DNA from: Sepioteuthis lessoniana
Taxonomy: Eukaryota > Mollusca > Cephalopoda > Myopsida > Loliginidae
Assembly: GCA_963585895.1 (NCBI GenBank)
Contig: OY757924.1
Coordinates: 56,920,824-56,984,823, forward strand
Direction of reading: 5' to 3'
DNA: 64,000 nucleotides
The position numbers were made by a program, and so were the translations under genes. Below are positions 1 through 10,709 of the stretch, piece by piece. The notes under the pieces are model-generated. The model had not been told where the DNA came from and searched no databases. It worked only from the letters and a program-made list of their open reading frames with translations. Each line of letters opens with the position of its first letter. Within the stretch, counting starts at the first letter, position 1.

Positions 1-689
1 TACATGCATGATACAGATTTGGAATTGAATCGGTCAGAATGAAAAAGAAAACAGCTAAGAAAATAAGATTAACATGTTTTGCTCGTGGTCAAGTGTTATC
101 GGGATATAAATTAATTCATAATAAAAAAAACAGTGCTAAAGGGAGACACGTGATAATTTTTGTAAAGTGTTGTATTCTTTTTATATCGGTTAGGTTTATT
201 CCCCCCCCCCTTTTTTTTTTTTTTTTTTTTTACAATTAGCACTAGATTTAAAGACGTATTATTAGCCTATTAGAAACACAATTAATAATTAATATCTATG
301 TATTCATAAAGTCAAAGTTTTCACCATGGCATAAATACTTGATGGCATGGCATAAATACTTGATAATTATATTAGGGCTCTGTCAAGAAATAAATTTTTA
401 ATTCTATCCACCATTCCTCTCCATCAAATAAACCCCACGTTTCCTTAAAAAAATCCTTGCTCTATCTGGGTATTCATTTCTTCGTTCTTTTATCCTTTCT
501 GTCGGCTGATTAGTTTTTAAGGCATTTCAACCCTTTTGGGGTTATTTAATATTAAAAGGTTCTAGCTGGTCGTCCTGGACGTGAGTTGACTGGAGTGAAC
601 TCGTGGATTGAAGTGGTTTCTGTTTTTCGTCAGCGTGACAAATTGTGTTGTTTTTATTAGAGATGCATTTTTATGCCAAAGTTAAGATC
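1..689. other. AT-rich stretch without recognised gene
   Basis: I see no coding frame or repeat family I can name. A run of ten C followed by 21 T lies at 201-231. A short local duplication (GGCATAAATACTTGA) occurs twice around 325-365. Confidence 0.5.
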
Positions 690-742
690 TGGTTTGGTTA
701 TATTTTATAGCATATCAACCCTTGCGGGTTATTTAATGCCAA
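690..742 (-). repeat. Hairpin tail of SINE-B/Rep-E type
   Basis: This is the reverse complement of the tail shared by SINE-B and Rep-E, recognisable by TAGCATATCAACC and GGTTATTTAATGCCAAATC. It abuts the following plus-strand Rep-E head by head. Confidence 0.6.
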
Positions 743-749
743 ATCAAGC

Positions 750-1730
750 CAAAGGGGCCGGAACTGTAGAATACACCGACTACACCACTGCAAAGGAGTA
801 GGACGCCTCCCCACTCCTCAAGGAGTGTTCTGATTATGATACTAAACCGCATCTGATGGTGAGGCTCAAGTCCTGGAGCTTTGGAGAAGGTTGTGTATAC
901 CCGTCTATTGCCATTGCTCCCCGGTTCACTTTGATCCAGAATGGTATCACTAGGTAGGGTCCTATCTAGGAGGAAAATAAAACTGTTTGACATTAAAAGT
1001 GTGTGCAAACAAATGACTTATGTTAAGTTAAATTGTTAGAAATAGAACTCTTTGACCATTTAACTGTGTGTAAACAATTGTCGAATTGAATCGTTAGCGA
1101 TACATAGGAATACTAAGAAACATAACTGTGAAAACAAATGGATATTATTAAATAGAATTATTAGTGTTAGAGAGAAATACTTGAAAGTAGCCCAGTCGGA
1201 TTGAGCTGTAGAATACACTAACTGCATCTCTGCAGAGGGGTAAGACCCCCACCACCACAACGAGTATCCTGAATATGATACTAAATACTCTGATGGTGAG
1301 GCTTCAATAATGCTGGAGTTTTGGGAAATGCGGAGTACCCTTTCATTGCCATCGCTCCCAGGTCCACTCGGACCCGGAGTGGTAGCACTTGGTAGGGTCC
1401 TATGTATGGGTCAAATAGAACTGTTTGACATTTAAACTGTCCGCGAACAAATGGCCTATGCTAAATTGAATTGTTTGAAATAGAACTGTTTGACCATCTA
1501 AATGTGTGTAGTAAACAAATAACTGATAGTTAAATTAATTGTTTATGATACATAGCAGTACTTGGAACCATTTAACTGTGTGCAAAAGAATAAGCCATGA
1601 CTCGTTTAAGAACGTTATCTACAAAATGTGTTTACAAATCATATATGTATTTGATATATATATGTATAAAAGAGGATTTGGCATTAAATGACCTGAAATA
1701 GTTGATATGCCATTAAACCAAACCAAACCT
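750..1730 (+). repeat. Rep-E, two heads in tandem with one tail
   Basis: Two Rep-E heads (about 750-985 and 1190-1415) are each followed by an array of degenerate subrepeats containing AACTGTTTGAC and GTGTGCAAACAAAT. A single hairpin tail (GGCATTAAATGACC...GATATGCCATTAAACC) closes the unit at 1670-1728. It is non-coding. The arrangement head-array-head-array-tail suggests a dimer sharing one 3' end. Confidence 0.65.
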
Positions 1731-2100
1731 TGACAAACAGAATTACTAATGTTAAATAGCAATACTTGAAACCAATTAACTGTGTGCAAACAAATAACAC
1801 TGGCTTGTTTAAAAATATTTTCTACTAACTGTGCATTTGCAAATCATATATGCATAAATAGGATTTGGCAGTAAGAATAAACTTGGCGACCGTAGTCGAG
1901 GGCAACCAGAAGGCTCCCTTTTCAATATCTACTACACCGAGGTGTAGGGGAGAGCGCTACTCCTTTCCCTGGATTGCTCCGCTTTACTCTTGATACGTAC
2001 CTTATATTGCTGAGTGTTAAGCAAGGAGGTATCAAGTACCATTTTAAAGGTCTTTGGACCATTGGCAATAGTTGATATGCCATAAAATCCAACCAAACCA
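1731..2100 (+). repeat. Rep-E array and tail, split by a SINE-A
   Basis: Array units continue at 1731-1860. The hairpin tail starts at about 1860 (GATTTGGCA) and resumes at about 2064 (TTGATATGCC), so the two halves of the tail are separated by the SINE-A at 1879-2063. Confidence 0.55.
1879..2063 (-). mobile_element. SINE-A copy, minus strand, head lost
   Basis: It reads on the minus strand from AAAGACC through GATACC...TTAAGCAC, the pol-III-free body, to the end GTCGCCAAGTTTA. The tRNA-like head with its B box is missing, so the copy is 5' truncated. It sits inside the hairpin tail of a Rep-E. Confidence 0.6.
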
Positions 2101-2582
2101 AATTAATAGTGCCAAATCCTATCTACAGATAGATATTATATAACTTTTAAGTAAATAGTTTGTAATTAACATTGTTTTTAAATAAGCCAGAGCTCATTTG
2201 TTTGCACACAGTTCAATGGTTTCAAGTATTGCAATTTAACTCTAAGAATTCTCTTCAACATTAATCATTTGTCTGCACACAGTTGAATGGTTTCAAGAAT
2301 TGAATTTATTCATTTTATATTTTGTCTATTTAATGCCAAATCCTGTTATGTATTGCGGAGTGTATATTTAGAAAGCAAGTTAATATTCAAGCAAGTTTTG
2401 TTAAAGACGATGGAACGTTGTTTATTATTTTTCATTTTATTTTTCTAGTGTCGGGTCTAGATGGTAAAGGAATTGTCCCATATATTCTGCCTTTTGACCA
2501 TACTTTTGATCGTCATCAGGGGTAGTGTAGTTTTGAGTTAACTGTTGAGTTTTTACTGTTTTTAATTATTTGTTGCGTTTTG

Positions 2583-2638
<56 letters not shown>

Positions 2639-2995
2639 CATATGATTTTTAAGAGACGAGAATGTCGGTAACATAATGTTTTAATGAGCCAGAGCTCATT
2701 GGTTTCAAGTATTGCTATATAGCACTAATAATTCTACTTTATATTAATAGTAATCCCTAATAAAAGATTAAACAGTTCTATTTGACCTAAAGATGAGTCT
2801 TCGACAGATATTACCACTTCGGGTCAGAGTGGACCCGGGAGTAATGGCAAGTTGTACTTAACATTCCCCAAAGCCCCATAACTGGATCCTCATCATCATA
2901 TGGTTCAGTGTCTTATCCAGGATACTTGTGAAGGTGAGGGTCTTACTCCTTTGCAGAGATGCAGTCGGCATATTCTTCAGCTCCAGCCGACGGGG
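2101..2995 (-). repeat. Rep-E with long array and (AT)n
   Basis: The minus-strand head is at 2780-2995, ending at the plus-strand CAGCTCCAGCCGAC. Its array extends to about 2110 and contains subrepeats with TTTGCACACAGTT and GGTTTCAAGTATTGC. A dinucleotide (AT)n tract of about 52 bp (2584-2637) interrupts the array. Confidence 0.55.
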
Positions 2996-3187
2996 TTTCA
3001 AAATTATAATTTCTGTTGTCACAGTTATATATCATGGGTTTTAAAGATGTTTTCAATGTAACCTTCTTCTTTTGGTAATTAATCGTTGCTGCAAATTTAT
3101 AGTGTTCTTTCCTGTGATTTTGTTGCCTCCTGTATATTTTCTTAGTAGCATCATTTTTATAACAAGTAAAAGTGGTGAGCGAGAGAG

Positions 3188-3590
3188 AGTCAGCCTGGAA
3201 GATGCATGACCCCCCTCCACAAACAAGTGTCCTGATATGAGACTAAACAATCTGATGGTGAGGTTCTAGTAATGCTAGAGCTTAGGGGAATGCGGAGTAC
3301 CCTTTCTTTGCCATCGCTCCCAGGTTCACTCTGACCCACAGTGGTAGCACCTGACAGGATCCTATGGGTCAAATAGAACTAAACTGTGTACTAATACCAA
3401 ACTGAATTGCTTGAAATAGAACTGTTTTGACATTTAAACTGACTACTTATACTAAACTGAATAGTTTGAAATGGAATTGTTTTTGAATGCAAAACTGAAT
3501 TGTTTGACTAAACTGAATAGCTTCAAATAGAAATGTTTTGACAAAAAAAACTGTGTACTCATACTAAACTGAATTGTTTGAAATAGAACT
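3188..3590 (+). repeat. Rep-E head plus subrepeat array
   Basis: The head runs 3188-3375 (GATGGTGAGGTTC, CCATCGCTCCCAGG and GTGGTAGCACCTG are recognisable). At least four subrepeats with AAACTGAATTGTTTGAAATAG follow up to about 3590. No hairpin tail is seen at the end. Confidence 0.6.
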
Positions 3591-3859
3591 TTGAAATTCT
3601 ATTATTCAAGTTTGCCAGACGATATCATTGGCCTTTTTGTCGTCAATCCATATCATGACAACATTTTTCGTCTTGTTTTTAACAGCTTTAAGGTCTATAT
3701 AAAGTTGTCGCTTTCTCTTCTCTTGCGGTTTCCTTTCCGTTCTTCTCGAAATAGTCCGCGACATTCAAACGAGAAATATTTCTTCTCTTGTCTGTGTGAT
3801 TAGGATTTTCTGCGTCGAATGTTAACACGTTTTTATTATTGTTTTTTCTCATTTGAGAG

Positions 3860-4209
3860 TTTTTCACACCAGCGTTAGCTGATGGTTTTCCACTGGAGTC
3901 TGAGCGACAGCAAGTCTCCTCAAATCTCCAGGACTCTTCGCAGTATTCTGGCCGATCTCAACAATGCTGTAGTTTGGATTGTCTCCACTCGTCCTCTAAT
4001 TTCTCAGTCCTCCCGTCTCTGTACCAATCCTTTGGTGACTATACCGAGCGCACCAACTACAATTGGTATCACTGTCCCTTTCATATTCCATAGTTTTTTC
4101 AGTTCTCTAGCAAGGTCTAAGTTGTTATCTCTCTTTTCGCTTTCCTTCAGTTTTACTCAGTAATCAGCCGGAACGGCAAAGTTCACTATTCGGTAGCTTC
4201 TCTTTCTTT

Positions 4210-4242
<33 letters not shown>

Positions 4243-4440
4243 CTTTCTTTGTGTTGATTAGCACTATGTCTTGTCGTTTGGCCGAGATAAGATGATCCGT
4301 TTTAGCTCAAAATCCCAAAGAATTTTGTGTCTCATTTTCTCGGACGGATTCTGGGTTGTGCATATATCATTTATTCGTATGCTCAATCTTAAACTTCTTG
4401 CACAATTCCCAGTGGATCACCTTCCCCGCCCATTCATTAT
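3860..4440 (-). pseudogene. RLE-LINE 3' end (RT C-terminus and endonuclease), broken
   Basis: Translated on the minus strand this resembles the C-terminus of a LINE whose ORF ends with a CCHC knuckle and a restriction-like endonuclease. The readable stretch has the blocks NFAVPAD, ARELKKLWNMK, VIPIVVGALG and TALLRSARILRRVLE. The endonuclease Pro-Asp pair appears as Gln-Asp, and an in-frame stop follows AVPADY. A poly(T) tract of about 31 bp (4212-4242) splits the Lys-rich part, and an (ATT)n tail lies at 4434-4460. The copy is 5' truncated and not functional. The family would nick target DNA and prime reverse transcription there. The clade is not assigned. Confidence 0.65.
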
Positions 4441-4469
4441 TATTATTATTATTATTATTTTCCTTCCCA

Positions 4470-5300
4470 TTCGGCAGGGGCTTTAGAATACGCCAACTGC
4501 TTCTCTGAAGAGGGGCAACCCCACACACACCAACTAGAATCCTGGATGGTGAGGCTCCAGTTATGGAGCTTTGGGGGATGTGGAATACACCATCATTACC
4601 ATTACTCCCAGATACACTCTGACTTGGAGTGGAAATACATGCTTGGGTCCCATCTGTGGGTCAAATACAAATACGTAATCATTTTCTAAACTTGAAACCA
4701 TCTAACTGCGTACAAACAAATGACTGCTAGATTGAATTATTTGTATTATATACAAATAACTGAAACCATTTAACCATGTGCAAATAAAACTATTCATTTA
4801 GACAGCAATACTGGAAAGCACTTAAATGTATGCAAATAAAACTATTAGTATCAGATAATAAAGTTAGCGACCATAGTCGAGGGTGACCCGAAGGCTCCCT
4901 TTTCGATAGCTACTACACCAAGGTGTAGGGGAGGGCGCTACTCCATTCCCTGGATTGCTCCACTTTACCCTTGAACCGTACCTTATAATGCTGAGTGTTA
5001 AGCAAGGTGGTATCAAGTTCCATTTTTAAAGTCTTTGGTATGACTCGACCTGGGATTGAACCCAGGTCTCCCGGGCCATTGGCGAACACTCTGAAAACAT
5101 TTAACAGTATGCAAATAAAACTATGAGCGTTAGATGGCAATACTGGAAACCATCTAACTGCGTGCAAACAAATGAGTTCTGACTCGTTTTTAAAAAATTT
5201 CCTACAAGCTATCTATTTACGAATCATGCATGTTTGATATATTTGTATAAACAGGATTTGGCCCTCAGGGTTGATATGCTGTAAAACACAACCAACCAAC
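4470..5300 (+). repeat. Rep-E split by SINE-A
   Basis: The head is at 4470-4660, the array at 4660-4860 and again at 5090-5260, and a decayed hairpin tail at 5262-5300 (GGATTTGG, GGTTGATATGC). The SINE-A at 4861-5090 lies within the array, so it landed later. Confidence 0.55.
4861..5090 (-). mobile_element. SINE-A copy, nearly full
   Basis: Minus-strand order: tRNA-like head with B-box-like GGTTCAATCCC inside a CCTGGG..CCCAGG stem, then GTCATACCAAAGAC, TTAACACTCAGCATTATAAG and the 3' end GGTCGCTAACTTTA. The A-box part of the head is short. It is inserted in a Rep-E array. Confidence 0.7.
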
Positions 5301-5600
5301 TTATTCAATTTTCAGCTATACTTTCAGTTTCTTACTATACTTTTTGCTCAAGACCAAGTGCCAGGGAGGGTAGCTATGATATATATATTCTATGTATTTG
5401 TTTTTGTTGCCTTTTTAGAGTGATATTTTTCAGTAACGTTGACAGTACTGTCCTAAGAAGATAAACAATTCCGCAAAGTGCATTTTTTATTTAATATTGG
5501 TTGGAACGGCTAGATAACTAGTTAATGTTTTCTGTCCTTTTCTGGCTCATAATCAGGGCTCCGACTATAACTGACACAGTGGTAGTTTCAAAATACCACA
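5301..5600. other. No recognised feature
   Basis: AT-rich DNA with a short (AT)n at about 5380. I could not relate it to the other families. Confidence 0.4.
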
Positions 5601-5602
5601 TT

Positions 5603-5866
5603 ATTATTACCTAATGGGTAGAGTGTTCGCCAATTGTCCCGGAGATTGGGGTTCAATCCCTGATCGAGTCATACCAAAGACTCAAAAAATGATACTTGAT
5701 GCCGCCTTGTTTAATACTCAGCATTATAAGGTAAGCATCAAGGGTAAAGTAGAGCAATCCAGTGGAAGGAGTAGCGCTCTCCCCGACACATCGGTGTAGT
5801 AGCTATCGAAAAGTGAGCCTTCAGGTTACCCTCGACTAAGGTCGCCAACTTTACTTAATAATTATT
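5603..5866 (+). mobile_element. SINE-A copy, plus strand
   Basis: The head begins with an A-box-like TAATGGGTAGAGTG and continues to a B-box-like GGTTCAATCCC, followed by GAGTCATACCAAAGACTC. The body holds ACTCAGCATTATAAGGTAAG and GTAGAGCAATCCAGTGG. It ends in GTCGCCAACTTTACTTA. The two boxes are spaced as in tRNA-derived SINEs, which are transcribed by RNA polymerase III and need a LINE partner for movement. Confidence 0.75.
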
Positions 5867-5879
5867 TTACTTCTTGATA

Positions 5880-6445
5880 GTTTTTCCCACCAGCGTTAGC
5901 TGATGGTCTTTCACTGGAGTTTGAGTCACAGCAAATCTCCCAAAGTCTCCAGGACTCTTCTCGGTATTCTGGCTGATCTTAATGATACTGATTCCTTGAT
6001 GGTGGTCTCCACTTGTTCTCTGATTTCTATGTCTACAAGTCCATTTACTACTCCTTTGGGGATTGTTCCAAGCGCGCCAATAACAACTGGTATCACCGTC
6101 ACCTTCATGTTCCATTTTGTGTGGGGGTGTGTGCTTTTTTCTTTTCTTTTTTTTTTTTCGTTCTCTGGCAAGGTCTATGTAGTAATCTTTTCCCTTTCTT
6201 TTATTTTTCTCTGATCTGCCGGGACGCCAATGTCCACAATTCAGGTAGTTTCTCTTTTTTTTTTCTTGTTGACTATCACTACGTCTGGTCTTCTGGCTGA
6301 TATTGTGTGATTCGTATGTATCTCAAAAAAAAAAAAAAAAAAAACCATGACGATTTTGTCTCATTTTCTGGGACAGATTCTGGTCTGTATTGGTATAATT
6401 TGTCTGTATGGTCAAAGATATTGCACAATTCCCAGTGGAGACACC
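5880..6445 (-). pseudogene. RLE-LINE 3' end, second copy
   Basis: The minus-strand frame has WNMKVTVIPVVIGALGTIP, then RSARIPRRVLETLGDLL, matching the C-terminus seen at 3.9, 10.0, 10.8 and 38.0 kb. Frameshifts and homopolymer runs (poly(T) near 6137 and 6253, poly(A) of about 20 at 6325) break it. It lacks the RT core and starts near the EN/knuckle region. A dead, 5' truncated insertion. Confidence 0.65.
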
Positions 6446-6684
6446 GAATTAAATTTATTCTTATCTAATGAAACAAAATAACCTATCCTGCCATAACTTT
6501 GCAATATTTTGATAACTTATTTGCTTTCTTCTTCAAGTTACAATAAAAGCAGCTTAGCATTCAAAGTAAAGCCATTGTTACACGTTCTGCAGTTATTCGT
6601 TTACCAGTTCATAGATATAACGCTGACACCAATTTTATGCTTCACTGAAACTTCTAATTCCACTGGACTTTTAAAGGGTCAAGG
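6446..6684. other. No recognised feature
   Basis: I see no repeat family or coding frame here that I can support. Confidence 0.35.
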
Positions 6685-7165
6685 TTGCAGGAAGTGAGCC
6701 ATGGACAAGAACAAGTTATTATCCGAAGGGGCTAGATTCGGAATATATGCTGGATGAAGCCACCTTTTTTTTTTTTTTCGAATTCTTTGATCCCACAGTA
6801 ATACCAGTCATTGTTTATCGAGGCGAAGAATTCCTTCACTGAAGCTTCCACCTCCTCTTGGTTGTTGAATGATCGTGAGCGCAAGATGTGAGCCATGGAT
6901 CAGAACAAGTAATTAGCCGACGAGGCTAGGTCCGGAATATATGCTGGGTGAATCCACCTTTTTTTTTTTTTTTTTTTTTTGCAAATTCTTTGATCCCACA
7001 GTAATACCAGTCCTTGTTTATCGAGGCAAAGAACTCTTTCGCTGAAGCTTCCACCTCCTCTTGGTTGTTGAATGATCATGAGCGCAGAATATGAGCCATG
7101 GATTGGAACAATAATCCGACAGGGCTTAGCCCAGATTCTATGCTGGGTGTGCTATGTTCAGTTCC
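6685..7165 (-). pseudogene. Mariner transposase C-terminal fragment, tandemly repeated
   Basis: On the minus strand the same roughly 200-bp piece appears about two and a half times. Each unit reads like the end of a mariner-family transposase: a PDLAS(S) stretch where the third catalytic acidic residue should lie, then SMAH.LRSRSFNNQEEVEAS and KEFFASIN.DWYYCGIKEF. Each full unit ends in an A tract (poly(T) on the plus strand at 6764-6778 and 6959-6980), after which the next unit begins. The third-acid position reads Ala-Asn in one unit, and stops occur. Mariner transposases excise and reinsert DNA at TA sites. This piece cannot do so. The tandem arrangement is unlike an ordinary insertion. 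Confidence 0.6.
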
Positions 7166-7930
7166 CTTGCATTCCTGGAGTTTATTCTAGAAACCAGCAC
7201 GTACGCAAATATTGCAAAACGTTTGACTCGCCTTAGTATTTAAAAGAGGGAAAACCATTTCAGATCTAAATGTAGAACAACTATTTTTATTGAAGAGAAG
7301 ATTATTTTTGCGTAAGGAACTACCATTTCTTCTAAGGATTGTTCCAACTAATGATAAATTTTATTTCATTTCATTTTATTTTTATCTTGAAGGTTGCCTT
7401 CTTCTCAGCGTGATTAGCGGGAGAAGTGACATTCTTATCACGAAGGTTACGTTACCCACTGAGTAAAGCTTTGCACTTAGAGAACTTAGCACTTGAGACG
7501 CCGCTACAATAAAACTTCCCTTGTCCTTTCTTGGGAGATTTTTACCGACTTTATAAATGTACATTTGTTCGACGAAAATCATCAGTTTAGTGATTTTCTC
7601 GTGTGTAAGTTACCAAATTATCGGAGAGTTATTTTGCTTTTTAAGAAAAAAGAATTGCTTGATGAAGTAATAAACATTTTTGAAAAATACATATATCATT
7701 ATTTTCCTAGTTTTCTCATGTCAATAGAAAAAAAGAAAAAATGACGATCGTAGTTGATTAATTTTGCCCGAATCTCTGAGAATATTCAAGTAATTCTTCA
7801 ATTGCATTGTTCTTATAAAAGCTCTAAATATTCATGTAATTTTGCAGCGGTTTTATACTTACAGAAAATCAAAATCTTTGTTTTTGTTGGGGGCGGTCAG
7901 TTCCAATTCTAAGAGGGATAGCAATTTTAT
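7166..7930. other. No recognised feature
   Basis: AT-rich sequence with a few short open frames (for example 7493-7744 plus, ending in a Lys-rich A tract). None has a recognisable domain, codon pattern or neighbour to support a gene. Confidence 0.4.
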
Positions 7931-7934
7931 CACT

Positions 7935-8345
7935 TAGTAGTTTCCCTGATCAGATCGGTGATGTTGTCTTTTGAGATATGTTGCTATAATTTATTTACTT
8001 TTTCGGTCTCTACCTCGACTTTTTTTTCCAGTCTTGGTTCTTTTAGGATGGTTATGTAGCTTTCTGTTCATTCATGAATTTTTTAGCAGTTCTAAGTTTT
8101 CCCTATCTTCTTGTGTTACTACAGATACAATGATGCTAGGTTCCGTTGTGATTTGTTTTGAATGTTATTCACGATTTACCAGCCCCAAAATTTCTGGTAT
8201 ATCTAGTTTAGACAACCATCCTTTCTTTAAAATCAATATCGCTTTGTCGGCAAGTCTTTGACTTGTATTAAATTCAGCAGATCCTGCCCATCCGTTTCCT
8301 ATACGCTCTTTGCGTAGGATTGCTTTTAAAATAAGATGGAATTAC
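7935..8345 (-). pseudogene. Possible LINE ORF fragment, unassigned
   Basis: One minus-strand frame runs about 85 codons from near 8320 with only one stop. It includes the stretches GNGWAGSAEFNTSQRLADKA, LKKGWLSKLDIPEILGLVN and TTEPSIIVSVVTQEDREN. The composition is protein-like (charged and amphipathic) and differs from the random short frames around it. I suspect the N-terminal or linker region of a LINE, perhaps the RLE-LINE, but I recognise no domain. It could also be a decayed host exon. Confidence 0.35.
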
Positions 8346-8637
8346 TTTTTTGTTAGCTTATTTTGTCCATTGCGAGAATACCAGATTCAGGGGTTAATTA
8401 TTATCTGTGCTCCTGTCACAGATGTGGCCAGTTACTCTTTCAAGAAAGAGGACACTTAGCCGGGCCATAAAAAAACTACAGCTTTAAAATTACAAAGTCA
8501 TTACTTAGTTAAGTCACTTTTAACTGACTTTTAGGGTTTAACAACTAATTTTATATTTAAACTGTTAGATTTTACTTGAATTTGGTTATAGCCATCAGTA
8601 ATATCTACGCAGTTCAACTCCATTCATTTTGTGGACT

Positions 8638-8793
8638 TTCGGGCAAATACCCTTGGGGAAAGGTATGAACCCCCTTATCATCCCAGCTATGGGTTAAATA
8701 GTACCACTACTATTCTTCTAGGAGGAATGGCTTTGGCATTAAATAACCTGCAAAGGTTGATATGCCATTAAACAAAGAAACCAGAAACCAAAC
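8638..8793 (+). mobile_element. SINE-B, 5' truncated, with target duplication
   Basis: It starts inside the SINE-B body (CAAATACCCTTGGGGAAAGG), continues through AGCTATGGGTTAAATAGTAC and the hairpin tail, and ends with CCATTAAACAAAGAAACC. It is flanked by CATTTTGTGGACT (8625-8637) and CATTTTGTGGATT (8794-8806), a probable target-site duplication. Confidence 0.7.
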
Positions 8794-8807
8794 CATTTTG
8801 TGGATTT

Positions 8808-9364
8808 CCCAGTCGGCTGGGGCAGTAGAAGACATCGACTGCACCTCTACAGAGGGGCACGACACCTCCAACGAGTGTCCTAGTTATAACACTAAACAAT
8901 CTGATGGTGAGGTTCTTGTAATGCTGGAGTTTTGGGGAATGCAGAGTACCCCTGCATTGCCATCGCTCCCTGGTCCACTCTGGCCCAGAGTCGTAGCATC
9001 TGATAGTGCCCTATCTATGGGTCAAATATAACTAAACTGCGTACTTATGCTAAACTGAATTGTTTGAAATAGAACTGTTTTGACATTGAAACAGTACTAC
9101 ACTAAACTGAATTGTTCGAAATAGAACTGTTTTGACATTTAACTAGCGTGTAAACAAAAAAAAACTATATACTAGATTAAATTGTTTGAATTAGAACTGT
9201 TTGAATTAGCTGAATAACTTAAAATAGAAATGTTTTTGACAATTAAACTGTATACTTATGCTAAACTGTATTGTTTGAAATAGAACTGTTTATTTGTATA
9301 AAAATGAATTTGGCATTAAATAACCTACAATGGTTGATATGCCATAAAACCCAAACCACCAAAT
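8808..9364 (+). repeat. Rep-E, complete copy with target duplication
   Basis: It begins with the CAGTCGG..CGACTGC inverted repeat and has the full head, an array of several AACTGTTTTGACAT-type subrepeats, and the tail TTTGGCATTAAATAACC...GATATGCCATAAAACCC. It is flanked by CATTTTGTGGATT (8794-8806) and CATTTTGCGGATT (9365-9377), one mismatch. The duplication argues that Rep-E moves as a unit. No ORF. Confidence 0.7.
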
Positions 9365-9377
9365 CATTTTGCGGATT

Positions 9378-9669
9378 CCACTAAGCTAGACCTTGGCACA
9401 ACTCGCTCATTTCTTAAGACAATTTGTTCATTTATACATATCTGACTCTCCTCGGAAACTACTTTTGCAAAAAAAAAACGTTCCAGTCACGAGACCCAGG
9501 AGTGACAGACAGCTGTTAGCAAATTCCAGCAATACTCCGCTTTTTTTCTCTCCCTCTCCTTTGCTTTCTTATGTTTATTTAGTGGATTACTAAATATTAA
9601 ATTTCCAGACTTTTTAAAAACCAAAGTTTACTTCGATAGTAAAGCAAAGATTTTTAGAAATATATATAT

Positions 9670-9737
<68 letters not shown>

Positions 9738-9875
9738 CCAAATATCAACGAATATGAATTTAAAAAGTTTAGTTCTTCTTCCCCTGGGTCTTTGGAATTT
9801 TTCTTAAATATCAGCGAGAATGTTAATGATAATAATAATATTTATTATTATGATAATAAAATATATATACTCCTT
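9378..9875. repeat. Unassigned AT-rich DNA with long (AT)n
   Basis: The main content is an (AT)n tract of about 75 bp at 9659-9733. The rest shows no family I recognise, apart from a short similarity between 9602-9660 and 30370-30440 (CAAAG/AGATTTT..ACTTC.ATAGTAA.GCAA). Confidence 0.5.
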
Positions 9876-9879
9876 GAAA

Positions 9880-10700
9880 GTTTTTCACATCAGCGTTAAC
9901 TGATGGTCTTTCACTGAAGCTTGAATGACAGTAAGTCTCCACAAATCAACGGGACTCTTCTCACTCAATATTCTGGCCGATCTCAACGATGCTGTAGTTT
10001 ACACGGTCTCCACTCCTTTAGTTATTTCCTAATCCTTCCGTGACTGTATCAAGAGCACCAATTATAATTGGTATAAACGTCACTTTCATGTTCCACGGTT
10101 TTTTTCAATTCCCTTGCAAGATCGAGGTACATATCCTTCTTTTCAATTTTTTACAATTTTAGCCGAGACAGCAAAGTCTACAATTTGCAAGTTCTTTTTA
10201 CTTTTTTTTTTTTTTTTTTCATTATAAGGTCTGGTCGCCTGGCCAGGATTAGGTGATCCGTTTGTATCTCAAAATCCCAGAACTGTGAGTTTCATTCTCC
10301 ATGACAGATTGTGCATATAACATTTGTTCGTATGGTCAAATTTCAATTTCTTGCACGATTCCCAGTGGATCACCTTGCCCACGCAGTCATGTCTAGTCTT
10401 ATAGTCTTTCTGAGTTAATTTGCGGCATTTGCTTATATGATTGATCGTTTCGTCTCTATCATCACTTAACCTACATCTGCTGTTCTGTTGTGTCTCATCT
10501 ATTCTTGCTTTGATATGATTGGTTCTTTCGGTGTTGTTTTGTGCTGCTATTTAGAGGGATTCACTTCCTCTCTTAAGGTTTCCCTTTCATAGCCACGTCT
10601 ACGTTTTCTCGTATGAAATGTCGCTTTTTAGTCGCTTAAAACGTCTATAGAGTTGTTTTTCTCTCCATTTTTGTTTTCTGGTTATTGTCGTTTTATTATT
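9880..10700 (-). pseudogene. RLE-LINE 3' end, longest copy
   Basis: The minus strand gives, in order: RRFKRLKSDISYEKT, AAQNNTERTNHIKARID, a knuckle CRLSDDRDETINHISKC (second Cys of the C-x2-C pair changed to Ser), then GKVIHWESCKKLKFDHTNK, and after a poly(A)/poly(T) break the IVGALG-type C-terminal block. The knuckle followed by an endonuclease is the known order at the C-terminus of R2-like (RLE) LINEs. Several frameshifts and the broken knuckle show it is dead. It starts downstream of the RT palm, so it is 5' truncated. Confidence 0.65.
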
Positions 10701-10709
10701 ATCATTGTT

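Noticed and set aside
3882-4163. 93-codon plus-strand frame
   Set aside because: It is antisense to the RLE-LINE C-terminus, whose minus-strand translation has the recognisable protein blocks.
4913-5167. 84-codon minus-strand frame and similar frames at 5614-5799 and 50717-51043
   Set aside because: All are SINE-A read through; the shared residues (RVFANGPGDLGSIPGR, KMELDTTLLNTQHYKV) come from the SINE sequence, not from a protein family.
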